Assembly: GCA_003599865.1 (NCBI GenBank)
Contig: QZKS01000073.1
Coordinates: 1-55,105, forward strand
Reading direction: 5' to 3'
Length of the DNA stretch: 55,105 nt
DNA from: Desulfobacteraceae bacterium
GTDB lineage: Bacteria; Desulfobacterota; Desulfobacteria; Desulfobacterales; SURF-7
This document shows positions 1 through 8,358 of this stretch, in pieces. A model generated the notes under the pieces. The model was not told the origin of the DNA. It was given only the letters and a program-made list of their open reading frames with translations, and searched no databases. How positions within the stretch are numbered: position 1 is the stretch's first letter; the number at the start of each line of letters is the position of its first letter. A program made the translations under genes and the position numbers.

Positions 1-1026
1 GAAAAGACACGTACCGGCTACTGGGTTGATATCAAGGCGGCAGCATCCCATGATCGGGATGAAAATAAGACGGTGAATGCCGTAGACCAGAGTAGTGACA
101 GTACAAAATTTGAAATACGCAATTTTGATGATACCTATTCCAGCACACAGGGATTGTTTAATTACAATTTTGCGGATGCCGGCCATAAATGGTATTTTTC
201 CGATCAGAGTCCATATTATGGTTTTGCCCAGGGGTTGGCGAATTTTACCTTTGAAAGGCAATCCGGACCCGACCCGGATGACGGACTGGAGTCTGCCGTT
301 GCAGGTGGTGTTGGTTATGGCAAAATAGTAGACCTGGGTTCCTATGAGAGGGTGTTGATCGTTCAGGATGAACTCCTTGCTGCCGGTTTGATCAATCAGG
401 CGTTTTCCCGGTCCGTTATCCGGGAATTGCTTCCGTTCTTTAGAAGAAGCATGGATAAAACCGATCGTCTGATTGCAATCAAACAAATCCTGGTGAATAA
501 TGGTCTGGTAAATGACAAGGATATCACCCTGGATATTGCCAATGATATCCTGGATGCTGTTGATGAATCCTTTGAGAAAAGGGAGTATGGTTTTGAAGCA
601 AGAGGTGCCTTTCTCCAGGAGATTACACACCGGATATCCGGAGCAGACAAACAGGGATGGATTTTCGGCTACGTGAAATATGAAAAACCCCTGGCGGAAA
701 ATCATCAGTACACCAGCCAGTTTGACCTGTATCAGCTGGTCATTACCGATGCCAATGATAAAACCACTTATGCCGGATGGTTGAACAAAATCACCAGCAC
801 ATTCGGGCAGTATGTTGAAACCGAAGCCGGTCTGGTTTTAACATTTTTAGATGAAGCCGACACAATCACTACTGAAAAAATTTATGGAAAGCTGACCTAT
901 GAAATCACGGAAATCCTTTCATGGGAAAATTCGGTTTCCCTTCAGTTGACACAGGATGGCACTCCAAACGAGGATGATAAATCCGAGTATGAAGTAAAAT
1001 CCGTTCTTACCTATACCATCTGGTAG
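1..1026 (+). CDS. 3' part of a probable outer-membrane or surface protein (5' end outside window)
   Basis: The reading frame is open from base 1. A GTG at 73 is only an internal codon, so the gene begins upstream of the window. The visible part (about 341 residues) has no cysteines, many alternating polar and aromatic stretches, and ends in ...TYTIW, a terminal aromatic residue typical of outer-membrane beta-barrel strands. The last 100 residues read as amphipathic beta strands. A central helical stretch, roughly residues 120-190 of the visible part, interrupts them. I do not recognise a named family. The next gene starts about 65 bases downstream and may be co-transcribed. Outer-membrane placement is an inference from the strand pattern and C-terminal residue only. 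Confidence 0.6.
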   Translation, partial: EKTRTGYWVDIKAAASHDRDENKTVNAVDQSSDSTKFEIRNFDDTYSSTQGLFNYNFADAGHKWYFSDQSPYYGFAQGLANFTFERQSGPDPDDGLESAVAGGVGYGKIVDLGSYERVLIVQDELLAAGLINQAFSRSVIRELLPFFRRSMDKTDRLIAIKQILVNNGLVNDKDITLDIANDILDAVDESFEKREYGFEARGAFLQEITHRISGADKQGWIFGYVKYEKPLAENHQYTSQFDLYQLVITDANDKTTYAGWLNKITSTFGQYVETEAGLVLTFLDEADTITTEKIYGKLTYEITEILSWENSVSLQLTQDGTPNEDDKSEYEVKSVLTYTIW

Positions 1027-1032
1027 GTTTTG

Positions 1033-1048
1033 TTGGCCGGTTGGCCGG
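1033..1048. repeat. two tandem copies of TTGGCCGG
   Basis: Two perfect copies of the 8-mer TTGGCCGG begin 6 bases after a stop codon. A third, degenerate copy may follow. A longer array of the same unit occurs at 15842-15880, again within a few bases of a stop codon. The GGCC cores are self-complementary and could fold over a GGTT loop. Confidence 0.7.
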
Positions 1049-1090
1049 TTTGTTTTGAAGGGTATCGAGGAAATAAGGAGCATTCCGATC

Positions 1091-2080
1091 ATGCCTTTGC
1101 TCATAAAGAGTTGTATGCTGTTTGTCTGGGTAGTATCCAGCCTGATTCTTTTTTCTCCGGTTTCATCCGAAGCCGGAAAGAAAAAGGATTTTATCATTGC
1201 TGTCGCACCATTTAAAAATATCATGAAGCGGGCGGATCTGGAATGGATGGGGGAGGGAATCGCCGACAGTATCACGACCAGACTCAATCATGTGGAAGGG
1301 CTTCAGATTGTTGAGCGGGTGCATCTTACCGAGATTATCAACGAGATGAAACTCACCATGGCCGGTATCACCGAAGGGGATGCAACCGCCATTGGGAAGC
1401 TTGCAAGCGCGGATTATCTTGTCGTCGGCAGTTTTCAGAAACTGGATATCGGCAGCAAGTCCAATCTGAAAATCAATGTACGCGTGGTCAATGCCAAGAC
1501 CGGGGTGGTTGAGAAGGGCAAGGCGGTCAGTTCGGACGGGCCATATGAGGAAATTTTTGAAATGCAGGGGCTGGTTGCCACCAAGCTTGCGGGCAGCATG
1601 GGGTGTAAGGTTTCCAAAGCGGAATTGGAGAAGATGAAAAAGGATGAAACCGCATCCGTGGTTGCCTACGAGCTGTATCATCTTGCCAAAATGGAATCCG
1701 ATGACCTTCGAAGGGAAAAGCTTCTGAAGCGGGCCATAGAGATCGATCCCCAGTATGCGAAAGCCCATCTGCTGCTGGGGAGTTATTACCGTTCCCGGGC
1801 GCCGGTAGATGAGTCCTTTGATGCACCTTCGGTGCACCATCTGGAAAAAGCCCTTACACTGGACCCGGGTTTGACCGAGGCACATTTCGCTCTTGGAGAT
1901 TTTTATTTTCAGAAACAGAAAATGCATGAGAAAAATAGTGATGAGCAGGCCGGCAGCGCAAGGGAAAAGGCGATATTTCACCTGGAGAAGTTTATTGAAC
2001 ACAAAAAGAATTCCCAATCCAAATATTTTATCTGGAAGGTGAAGAAGGCGGAAAGCAAGCTCGGAAAACTCAAATCCTGA
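1091..2080 (+). CDS. exported CsgG/TolB-like protein with C-terminal TPR repeats
   Basis: The product is 329 aa from the ATG at 1091. This start is preceded by AAGGAG about 10 bases upstream; a TTG at 1055 in the same frame lacks such a site. An N-terminal hydrophobic segment (about residues 5-25, ending SSEAG) looks like a signal peptide without a lipobox. Residues 30-180 match the CsgG/LpoB/FlgO-like fold: a start of the type IAVAPFKN, then GEGIADSITTRL and a strand ADYLVVGSF. Such domains bind or assemble at the outer membrane or periplasm. Residues 195-300 read as TPR helices (AIEIDPQYAKAHLLLG, ALTLDPGLTEAHFALG). It probably acts as a periplasmic assembly or scaffolding protein beside its neighbours. 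The precise role is not known to me. Confidence 0.75.
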   Translation: MPLLIKSCMLFVWVVSSLILFSPVSSEAGKKKDFIIAVAPFKNIMKRADLEWMGEGIADSITTRLNHVEGLQIVERVHLTEIINEMKLTMAGITEGDATAIGKLASADYLVVGSFQKLDIGSKSNLKINVRVVNAKTGVVEKGKAVSSDGPYEEIFEMQGLVATKLAGSMGCKVSKAELEKMKKDETASVVAYELYHLAKMESDDLRREKLLKRAIEIDPQYAKAHLLLGSYYRSRAPVDESFDAPSVHHLEKALTLDPGLTEAHFALGDFYFQKQKMHEKNSDEQAGSAREKAIFHLEKFIEHKKNSQSKYFIWKVKKAESKLGKLKS

Positions 2081-2117
2081 AAAAAATACATGAAGAACAG
2101 TCAAAAATAATCGGGAG

Positions 2118-2534
2118 ATGATGAAAATGATGATGAAAACAAGATGGATGCTTTTTTTGATAGTGGCTCTCGTTTCCTGCTCCTTGAAAACAATTCCTCC
2201 GGAGAAACAGTACAAGGAGGCCATTGTTCCGGTTCCTTTTGCTGAGGCATATAAATTGATACGTCCATGCCTGATCAAATATAATTATGATATTGTCGGT
2301 ATGGATATTACCATCGGTGCGATCAAGGCCGTCAGTCAGAGAAACAGGGACAAACAGCTTCATGTTACGGTCAGCGCAACCGGAAATGACCAAACCAGCA
2401 TCAAACTGAAGCTGGATGTCCGGAAACACAGTATGACCGGTGAGTATAAAAGAATACCGGTACCGGAAAAATTCATGGACGAGCTGGACAATATCCTGGA
2501 AGAGATCAAGCGGCGAGCTGCCTTGATCAAATAA
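2118..2534 (+). CDS. small lipoprotein of unknown function
   Basis: The product is up to 138 aa. The N-terminus is rich in Met and Lys, followed by a hydrophobic core and a lipobox LVSC, so it should be lipidated at that Cys and carried to the outer membrane. The start is ambiguous: ATG codons lie at 2118, 2121, 2127, 2130 and 2133. A GGGAG at 2113-2117 gives the best spacing (9 bases) for the ATG at 2127. The mature part has a mixed alpha/beta pattern with no motif I recognise. It lies 37 bases after the CsgG-like gene and ends just before a strong terminator, so it is the last gene of that transcription unit. Confidence 0.7.
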   Translation: MMKMMMKTRWMLFLIVALVSCSLKTIPPEKQYKEAIVPVPFAEAYKLIRPCLIKYNYDIVGMDITIGAIKAVSQRNRDKQLHVTVSATGNDQTSIKLKLDVRKHSMTGEYKRIPVPEKFMDELDNILEEIKRRAALIK

Positions 2535-2566
2535 CCTGCTTTTTTTGTAATCCCCGAGGGTCTTTA

Positions 2567-2611
2567 CCCCGGATCGGTTTTGGAATCACAGAACTGATCC
2601 GGGGTTTTTTT
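2567..2611 (+). terminator. rho-independent terminator
   Basis: A 13-bp stem (CCCCGGATCGGTT with AACTGATCCGGGG, one G-U pair) is followed by seven T residues. It ends the transcription unit of the preceding lipoprotein gene. Confidence 0.9.
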
Positions 2612-2620
2612 ATGCGTAGA

Positions 2621-2664
2621 ATTGTAAAAGTTATGTAAAATCAATATGTAAAACAAATGTAAAA
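2621..2664 (+). promoter_or_regulatory. four phased TGTAAAA direct repeats upstream of the radical SAM gene
   Basis: Copies of (A/T)(A/T)TGTAAAA begin at 2621, 2632, 2645 and 2656, with spacings of 11, 13 and 11 bases, close to one helical turn. They lie between a terminator and the start of the next gene at 2764. The arrangement resembles a tandem operator for an activator or repressor, but I know of no factor with this site. No clear -35/-10 pair is visible beside it. Confidence 0.5.
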
Positions 2665-2763
2665 CACCAATCAATCCTTTTGATAGATCGGGAAAGGGGG
2701 TATGTTTTGTTCAAAAGACAATATCGCGTATTCCGAAAATTTTATAATCAATAGGAGAGAAGC

Positions 2764-4509
2764 ATGAAGTCGGCATTAAAAATCCATCCCAGAGGTGGTG
2801 AGGCAAGGGTATTGTTGTCAAGTGTTTTTGGTCCCTATGCCCGGGATGATGAATTCGGCAGCAGAAAAATAAATCCCATGGAGTTATACCAGAATCAGGT
2901 AACCAGGGTTCAGGGAGCGTTTTCCTTGCGCCTGTTCCATCGTTCTTTTGGACTGATGTTTATTCAGCGCAATATCAAGGCACCGTGTACCCTGCTTGAC
3001 TTTCCGTCTTTGGACCGGTTTATCGATGAATGCCGGAATCAGGATTACGATATCGTCGGAATCAGCTCCATTGTTCCCAATGTCGGCAAAGTGAAAAAGA
3101 TGTGTGAAATCATCCGGCAATATCTGCCGTCTGCCGTTATTGTTGTGGGAGGTCATATTGCCAATAAAGCAGGTCTGGAAGAGGAGATTGATGCCGACCA
3201 TATTGTCAGGGGTGATGGTGTCCGGTGGTTCCGTGAATTTCTGGGCCAGAATCCGGAGCAGCCTGTTCTCCATCCATTTGCGGAATCCGCCCACCGGGGA
3301 AGGATTCTGGGCCATAATCTTTCGGAAAAACCCGGGGATACCGCCGCTGTTCTGATTCCATCCGTGGGATGCCCGGTGGGCTGTAACTTCTGCTCCACCT
3401 CGGCACTTTTCGGCGGCAAGGGGAATTTTATCAATTTCTATGAAACCGGTGATGAGCTTTTTCAGGTGATGTGCGACATTGAGAAAGAAATGAAGGTCCG
3501 GTCCTTTTTTGTTCTGGATGAAAATTTTCTTCTTCACCGGAAAAGGGCATTGCGGTTGCTGGACTTGATGAAGGAGCACAACAAGAGCTGGATGCTGAAT
3601 ATTTTCAGTTCCGCCCGTGTCATCCAATCCTACTCCATGGAGGAAATCGTCGGACTTGGGATCGGCTGGATCTGGATGGGCATTGAAGGGAGTGCAAGCC
3701 GGTATCGGAAACTGAAAGATATTGACACCATGGCGCTGGTCAGAACACTTCAGTCGCATGGTATCCGGGTTCTGGGTTCATCCATCATCGGTCTTGAAAA
3801 TCATACACCGGAAAACATCGGCGCGGCCATTGACTACGCGGTCGGCCATAATACGGATTTTCATCAGTTCATGCTCTATACCCCGAACCCCGGAACCCCT
3901 CTGTACGAGAAACACAAAAAAGACGGAACCTTGTACGATGAGTCGGTTTTTCCGGTTGCCGATGCCCATGGGCAGTACCGGTTCAATTTCCGGCATCGGA
4001 ACATCCTTGACGGCAGGGAAGAAAAGTATCTGCTGGATGCCTTTGAAAAAGATTTTACGGTCAATGGGCCCAGCCTTCTGCGTCTGATCCGAACCCTGTT
4101 GAACGGATGGAAACGATACAAAAATCACCCTGACCGGCGAATCCGGGATCGTTTTACCTGGGAAGTAAGCCCCTTGCGATCCACCTATGCCGGGGCAGTC
4201 TGGGCCATGAAACAATATTTCCGGAAAGACCGGAATACGGAACAAAAACTCAGTTCCCTGCTGAAAGACATGTATCTGGAATTCGGCTGGAAAACAAGAA
4301 TGCTTGCGCGGATTACCGGTATGTATATTTTCATCAGCATCAAGCGGGAGGAAAGGCTCCTTGCTCGCGGAAAAACCTGGGAGCCGAATATCTATTATGA
4401 AAAAAATGAAGCTGCTCTGCGGATGGAGAAAAAGAGTCAACAATTCCGGGTGACACGGAATGCCGGGTCCGGGACACTTGTTGCCGCCCATGCACCGGCA
4501 AAAATTTGA
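2764..4509 (+). CDS. B12-binding-domain radical SAM protein
   Basis: The product is 581 aa. Residues about 85-165 form a Rossmann-like cobalamin-binding domain (DYDIVGISSIVPNVGKV, then VIVVGGHIAN). The classic DxHxxG base-off motif is not visible. A radical SAM domain follows with CPVGCNFC, giving the cluster cysteines at 203, 207 and 210, plus later strands such as FFVLDENFLL and GIGWIWMGIEG. The C-terminal 180 residues are basic and may be a family-specific domain. Such enzymes make 5'-deoxyadenosyl radicals from SAM and often methylate unactivated carbons or rearrange lipids. The substrate here is unknown. The gene stands alone between a terminator and a response regulator gene. A ribosome site GGAGA precedes the ATG. 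Confidence 0.85.
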   Translation: MKSALKIHPRGGEARVLLSSVFGPYARDDEFGSRKINPMELYQNQVTRVQGAFSLRLFHRSFGLMFIQRNIKAPCTLLDFPSLDRFIDECRNQDYDIVGISSIVPNVGKVKKMCEIIRQYLPSAVIVVGGHIANKAGLEEEIDADHIVRGDGVRWFREFLGQNPEQPVLHPFAESAHRGRILGHNLSEKPGDTAAVLIPSVGCPVGCNFCSTSALFGGKGNFINFYETGDELFQVMCDIEKEMKVRSFFVLDENFLLHRKRALRLLDLMKEHNKSWMLNIFSSARVIQSYSMEEIVGLGIGWIWMGIEGSASRYRKLKDIDTMALVRTLQSHGIRVLGSSIIGLENHTPENIGAAIDYAVGHNTDFHQFMLYTPNPGTPLYEKHKKDGTLYDESVFPVADAHGQYRFNFRHRNILDGREEKYLLDAFEKDFTVNGPSLLRLIRTLLNGWKRYKNHPDRRIRDRFTWEVSPLRSTYAGAVWAMKQYFRKDRNTEQKLSSLLKDMYLEFGWKTRMLARITGMYIFISIKREERLLARGKTWEPNIYYEKNEAALRMEKKSQQFRVTRNAGSGTLVAAHAPAKI

Positions 4510-4659
4510 CATCAATTGCCTGAAAAATGGAAATGGTTGTTTTGCCCCCAGATTTTTCATTGGGTCTTTGCCTGAATTCATGGTGATCTGCAATGGTGGC
4601 TTTTTTTTTGCATATGTGCAAATGATTGATACAACCTTACCCGACAAGGAGACCCGATC

Positions 4660-5154
4660 ATGGAAAAAACCGATATCACCGTACTGGTGGCCGAGGATGA
4701 TGAGGCCATATTGGCAATGTACTGCATGTCTTTGAGAAAGAGATTCACAACCGTTCTGGATGCTGCGGATGGCAAGATCGCATGGGATATCTTCCAGGAA
4801 GAGTTCAAAAACAGGCGGGAGATACCGGTAGTCGTGACAGATGCGGATATGCCGGGGATGGACGGCATCGAATTGATTCAGCGCATCTCAAAAGTCAGCC
4901 CGGCCACGCAGATCCTGATCGTCAGCGGCCTGTTTAAAAGCAGCATCAGTATTCATGCAGTCAACGAATATGTAACCTATCTGCCGAAGCCGCTGGATGT
5001 CATGCTTCTCAACCTTGCGGTTTCCAAGGCATACGGTTATTACCCTCAGGCAGTGTGGCTGGAAAAACTCAAAGCCGAGGTATGGGACCGGAATTTCAAT
5101 GAGGATGCGGTTCTGGAGATCATCCGGGAAGCGCCCTGGATTCAGAATGTATAA
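4660..5154 (+). CDS. single-domain response regulator (CheY-like receiver)
   Basis: The product is 164 aa with only a receiver domain. Visible are the acidic pocket AEDD (about residues 11-14), the phospho-acceptor Asp61 in TDADMPGMDG, the switch Ser89 in IVSG and the conserved Lys110 in LPKP. The last 45 residues form a short helical tail, not a DNA-binding or enzymatic output domain. Output is therefore likely by protein-protein contact or phosphotransfer. AAGGAG lies 8-9 bases before the ATG. No histidine kinase gene is nearby, so its partner must be encoded elsewhere. It is convergent with birA. Confidence 0.9.
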   Translation: MEKTDITVLVAEDDEAILAMYCMSLRKRFTTVLDAADGKIAWDIFQEEFKNRREIPVVVTDADMPGMDGIELIQRISKVSPATQILIVSGLFKSSISIHAVNEYVTYLPKPLDVMLLNLAVSKAYGYYPQAVWLEKLKAEVWDRNFNEDAVLEIIREAPWIQNV

Positions 5155-5170
5155 ATATTCACATAAATTT

Positions 5171-6145
5171 TCAGAGGACCAGATCCCCTGAAAAAATTCG
5201 ATGGACCTTTTCGAGATGATCCTGCAGGATTAACACACCTTCTTGATCAATGTCGATGATCCGGCCCTCGACTTCCTCCCCGATTTTCCGGATCATCACA
5301 TTCCTTCCGATAATGTCACTGTGGGCGATCCATCTGTCCCGAATACCGCTGAAGCCTTCGCGTTTGAAAAGATCATAATATGTCTCAAATTCCTGCAGGA
5401 TGGTTTTGAGAACAGTGACCCTTGAGAAGCGCTTTCCGGTTGCGGCATACAGCGAGGTCGCCTTTTTTTGAATCGCCGCCGGGAAATCATGCACCGCTGT
5501 ATTCACATTCAATCCGATTCCCACGATGATATAGTCCACCCGATCCATATCCGTACTGATTTCGGTCAGGATACCGGCAATTTTCTTGTCGCCGATCAGA
5601 ATATCGTTGGGCCATTTGATCTTGAGGGGTATTGCGTAAAGGGAAATCAGGGATTCAACAACGGCGACCGCTGTCATGAGCGTAATCCCGGGAGCCTCAG
5701 CCGGTGAGATCCGGGGCCGCAGGATAATGGATGCATAGATGCCCGCATTGGATGGTGAAAACCATTCCCTTCCTTTTCGCCCCCTTCCGGAATGCTGTGA
5801 TTCGGCAATCACAATGGTTCCCTCCGGCTCACCTTCGGCTGCCGCTTTTTTGGCCTGAAGGTTTGTTGAATCGGTTTCCTTCAGAATAAAGATTTTTTGC
5901 TGGCCAAAAATTGTGGTGGTCAGGTGATTTCGGATTTCATCTGCGGATATCAGGTCATGCTGTTCTCCGATCCGGTATCCTTTTTTGGTGGAGGATTCAA
6001 TGATATAGCCATCATGGCGTAACTTTTTGATATGTTTGTTGATCGCCGCCCTGGATACCTTCAGGCTGCGGCTCAGGATCTCGCCGGAGACCCAGCAGTC
6101 CGGATTGGCTTGTAAATACGCAAGAAGCTTGTCTCTTGTGGTCAT
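5171..6145 (-). CDS. birA: bifunctional biotin-protein ligase / biotin operon repressor BirA
   Basis: The product is 324 aa from the ATG at 6145 (complement). An upstream in-frame extension to 6331 has a composition unlike the family and would cover the operator, so I exclude it. Residues 1-60 form a winged helix (VSGEILSRSLKVSRAAINKHIKKL). The catalytic domain has the biotinyl-AMP loop GRGRKG at 120-125, KWPND, and the C-terminal domain GRIIDIDQEG...DHLEKVHRIFSGD. The enzyme activates biotin with ATP and transfers it to carrier proteins. When biotin is plentiful, biotinyl-AMP-bound BirA is expected to repress the bio genes. The operator at 6154-6188 lies directly upstream of its own start, in the divergent region with bioB, so autoregulation is likely. 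Confidence 0.95.
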   Translation of the reverse strand: MTTRDKLLAYLQANPDCWVSGEILSRSLKVSRAAINKHIKKLRHDGYIIESSTKKGYRIGEQHDLISADEIRNHLTTTIFGQQKIFILKETDSTNLQAKKAAAEGEPEGTIVIAESQHSGRGRKGREWFSPSNAGIYASIILRPRISPAEAPGITLMTAVAVVESLISLYAIPLKIKWPNDILIGDKKIAGILTEISTDMDRVDYIIVGIGLNVNTAVHDFPAAIQKKATSLYAATGKRFSRVTVLKTILQEFETYYDLFKREGFSGIRDRWIAHSDIIGRNVMIRKIGEEVEGRIIDIDQEGVLILQDHLEKVHRIFSGDLVL

Positions 6146-6153
6146 GATATCAA

Positions 6154-6188
6154 TTGTAAACCGTTTTTCAGCGGGAAATGGTTGACAA
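6154..6188. promoter_or_regulatory. BirA operator (bio box) between birA and bioB
   Basis: The half-sites TTGTAAACC (6154-6162) and GGTTGACAA (6180-6188) form an inverted repeat that matches the widely conserved BirA site TTGTAAACC...GGTTTACAA with one mismatch. The 17-base spacer is slightly longer than the 14-16 usually reported. It is placed to control both birA (start at 6145, minus strand) and bioB (start at 6310, plus strand). The right half also contains TTGACA, which could be a -35 element for bioB, although no good -10 follows at the expected distance. Confidence 0.85.
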
Positions 6189-6309
6189 ATATCCATAGTT
6201 CTGGTTTGGTTTCCTGACGACAGAATTCCTGTTAACCATAGAAACAGGGATAACACAATGATTATCGAACCGGATGTTACGGCATGCAAAACAAGACGGC
6301 AGGAGACGA

Positions 6310-7293
6310 ATGACCGACAAAACACTTTCAACGATAACCGATGAACTCCTTTCCGGAGTCAGAAAAACAATTTCCATGACCGAGGCATTGGCCTTGTCCG
6401 CACGGGAAGGCGAGGATATCCTTGATCTTCTGGCTTGCGCCAATCAGGTACGGCGCCGGTTTAAAAACAATCATGTCTTTTCCTGCGTGATCACCAATGC
6501 AAAGTCAGGCAGGTGCTCCCAGGATTGTGCTTTCTGCGCCCAGTCTGCCCACCATGACACCGGAGTGAAAATCTATCCCCTGCTGGAGAAGGATATCCTG
6601 GTGGAAAACGCTTTGATCGCTCATGAGAACGGAGCAACCAACTACTCCATGGTGACCAGCGGGCATATGCTTTCCATGCCGGAAATCGACCGGGTCTGCC
6701 TTGCCGTTGCAGAGATCCGGGAAAAGACGGATCTGACGGTCTGCGCTTCCCTGGGAGAATTGAACAAAGATAGGGCAAGACAACTGAAACAGAGCGGTGT
6801 CACCAATTATCATCACAACCTGGAGACCGCCGGGAGCTATTTCCGGGAAATCTGCACAACCCATGATTATGAGGAGGACATCGAAACAATCAAAGAGGCT
6901 TCTTCGGCAGGATTGCGGGTCTGTTCCGGGGGGATACTGGGTCTTGGCGAGAGCTGGGAACAGCGTATCGAGCTTTCAATGACCTTGCGGGACCTTACGG
7001 TGGAATCCATTCCCCTTAATTTTCTCAATCCCATTCCCGGAACCAGGCTGGAAAATCAACCCGTCATGAAACCTATGGAAGCCCTCAAGGCGATTGCCAT
7101 CTTTCGCATGATGAATCCGGAAAAAGATATCACCATCTGCGGAGGAAGAGAAATCACGCTGAAGGATTTTCAGTCATGGGTATTCATGGCAGGAGCCAAT
7201 GGATTGATGATCGGGAATTATTTGACCACGCAAGGCCGCAGCATGGAAATGGACAGACAGATGATTCAGGATCTGGGACTTTCGGTTTTATAA
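6310..7293 (+). CDS. bioB: biotin synthase
   Basis: The product is 327 aa from the ATG at 6310, preceded by AGGAG; an in-frame ATG at 6274 has no such site. The radical SAM cluster motif is CSQDCAFC, with Cys69, Cys73 and Cys76. Further family markers are NYSMVTSGH, YHHNLETA, GGILGLGE, PLNFLNPIPGT and the terminal GANGLMIGNYLTT. BioB inserts sulfur into dethiobiotin using SAM and an auxiliary iron-sulfur cluster; the expected [2Fe-2S] Cys residues and the Arg in the ICGGRE segment are present. It is the first gene of the biotin operon, directly downstream of the BirA operator. Length is typical for the family. Confidence 0.97.
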   Translation: MTDKTLSTITDELLSGVRKTISMTEALALSAREGEDILDLLACANQVRRRFKNNHVFSCVITNAKSGRCSQDCAFCAQSAHHDTGVKIYPLLEKDILVENALIAHENGATNYSMVTSGHMLSMPEIDRVCLAVAEIREKTDLTVCASLGELNKDRARQLKQSGVTNYHHNLETAGSYFREICTTHDYEEDIETIKEASSAGLRVCSGGILGLGESWEQRIELSMTLRDLTVESIPLNFLNPIPGTRLENQPVMKPMEALKAIAIFRMMNPEKDITICGGREITLKDFQSWVFMAGANGLMIGNYLTTQGRSMEMDRQMIQDLGLSVL

Positions 7294-7318
7294 AACAAAA
7301 AAGCAGTGTCGACCGGAA

Positions 7319-7618
7319 ATGGAAAACGATTTTGATGCCATACAAGGGGTCTTTTTCTTTGACCCGAAAGACCGGATTTATCAGGACCATTTTCCCGGAA
7401 GCCCGGTTGTTCCCGGTTCCGTGATCGTCCATTCCTTTTTTTCCGCTGCCCGTCAGGCAGGCCTGCTGTCCAGCGGCCTGTCCATAGACCGCTTCCGGTT
7501 CAAATCATTTGTTGCTCCCGGGGAATATGAATATCGAATCCGGGTCCGAAAAAAAGATATTATTTGTGAGCTTTACCAGGGGGAGGAAATGATGGTTGAG
7601 GGGCGTCTGAATCGATGA
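7319..7618 (+). CDS. FabZ-like hotdog protein with HFPG loop but no catalytic Glu
   Basis: The product is 99 aa, shorter than FabZ (about 145 aa). Residues 23-48 align with the FabZ signature GHFPxxPxMPGVLxxEAMAQ: catalytic His24 in HFPG is kept, and PVVPG follows. The position 14 residues later that is the catalytic Glu in FabZ is His38 here. The N-terminal strand (GVFFFDPKDRIYQDHFPG) fits the hotdog fold. The gene overlaps the following reductase by four bases (ATGA). In the biotin context it would act in 3-hydroxyacyl-ACP dehydration, most simply as one subunit of a heterodimer with the second hotdog protein at 10725-11174, which keeps the Glu but lacks this loop. That pairing is my inference. 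Confidence 0.8.
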   Translation: MENDFDAIQGVFFFDPKDRIYQDHFPGSPVVPGSVIVHSFFSAARQAGLLSSGLSIDRFRFKSFVAPGEYEYRIRVRKKDIICELYQGEEMMVEGRLNR

Positions 7619-8358
7619 AACTTCAATTTACCGGAAGACATGCGCTTGTTCTGGGCGGGAGTTCCGACCTGGGTCTGGAACTGGCCCGGTTGTTGATTCA
7701 GGAAGACCTGATCCCGCTTCTGACCTTCAGAAGCAAGGCAGGAGAGACAAGAATTCATGAGCGCCTGGCGCAATACGAGGGGCGCTATCAGACTGCATAT
7801 CTGGATTTTTCCCGGATGGAGTCCATCCAATCCCTGTTTGACAAGGTAAACCGGAATCTTGATTTTCTGGTGGATTTTATTCATGGGAATCTGGAAGGGC
7901 TTGTGGGCTCTGTGGACACCCGCGATGCGGTTGCCTATTTTGCCGAAAACGTTTCTGCCCGGGCGGAAGTCATTAAAAGAGCCGGCAGGGCCATGCTTGG
8001 GGGAAAAAAAGGAAGAATGATTTTTATCTCTTCCATTGCAGCGGAAAAGCCGAATCCGGGACAGGGCTTTTACGCGGCATCCAAGCTGGCTTCTGAGGCC
8101 CTGTATCGAAATATGGGTCTGGAACTGGGAGAGCGGGGCATCTCAGCCGTTATCCTCAGGCCCGGTTATATCGATGCCGGAAGAGGGAAGCGGTATCTGG
8201 ACTCCCGGGAACCATTGCCTTCGGGCCCAAAGGACAGGATGAAAGTGCTGACGGTGAAAGAGATGGCGGAAACCATTCTTTTTTTTCTTTCCGATCAAGC
8301 CGGCGGTTTTACCACAACAACCATCACCATGGGAGGATCATGGAAGAAGTTGGAATGA
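7615..8358 (+). CDS. FabG-like short-chain dehydrogenase/reductase of the biotin operon
   Basis: The product is 247 aa, the usual FabG length. The N-terminal cofactor motif is GGSSDLG (14-20); typical SDRs have TGxxxGxG, so the first residues deviate. Catalytic residues are Asn112, Ser139 or 140 in FISSIAA, and Tyr153-Lys157 in YAASK. The C-terminus has ILRPGYIDAGRG and the usual FLSDQAGGFTTT segment. It should reduce a 3-oxoacyl-ACP to the 3-hydroxy form with NADPH. It overlaps both neighbours (ATGA with the hotdog gene, 19 bases with the ACP gene as annotated), which points to translational coupling. Its expected role is the reductive step of a dedicated pimeloyl-precursor cycle. Confidence 0.85.
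   Translation: MKLQFTGRHALVLGGSSDLGLELARLLIQEDLIPLLTFRSKAGETRIHERLAQYEGRYQTAYLDFSRMESIQSLFDKVNRNLDFLVDFIHGNLEGLVGSVDTRDAVAYFAENVSARAEVIKRAGRAMLGGKKGRMIFISSIAAEKPNPGQGFYAASKLASEALYRNMGLELGERGISAVILRPGYIDAGRGKRYLDSREPLPSGPKDRMKVLTVKEMAETILFFLSDQAGGFTTTTITMGGSWKKLE

Noticed and set aside
1163-2278. Long minus-strand open frame of 371 codons
   Set aside because: It is antiphase to the CsgG-like gene and the lipoprotein gene, has a non-protein-like composition and no ribosome site, so it is a shadow.
6146-6331. N-terminal extension of birA to 6331
   Set aside because: The extra 62 residues look unlike the family and would place the operator inside the gene; the ATG at 6145 gives the normal BirA start.
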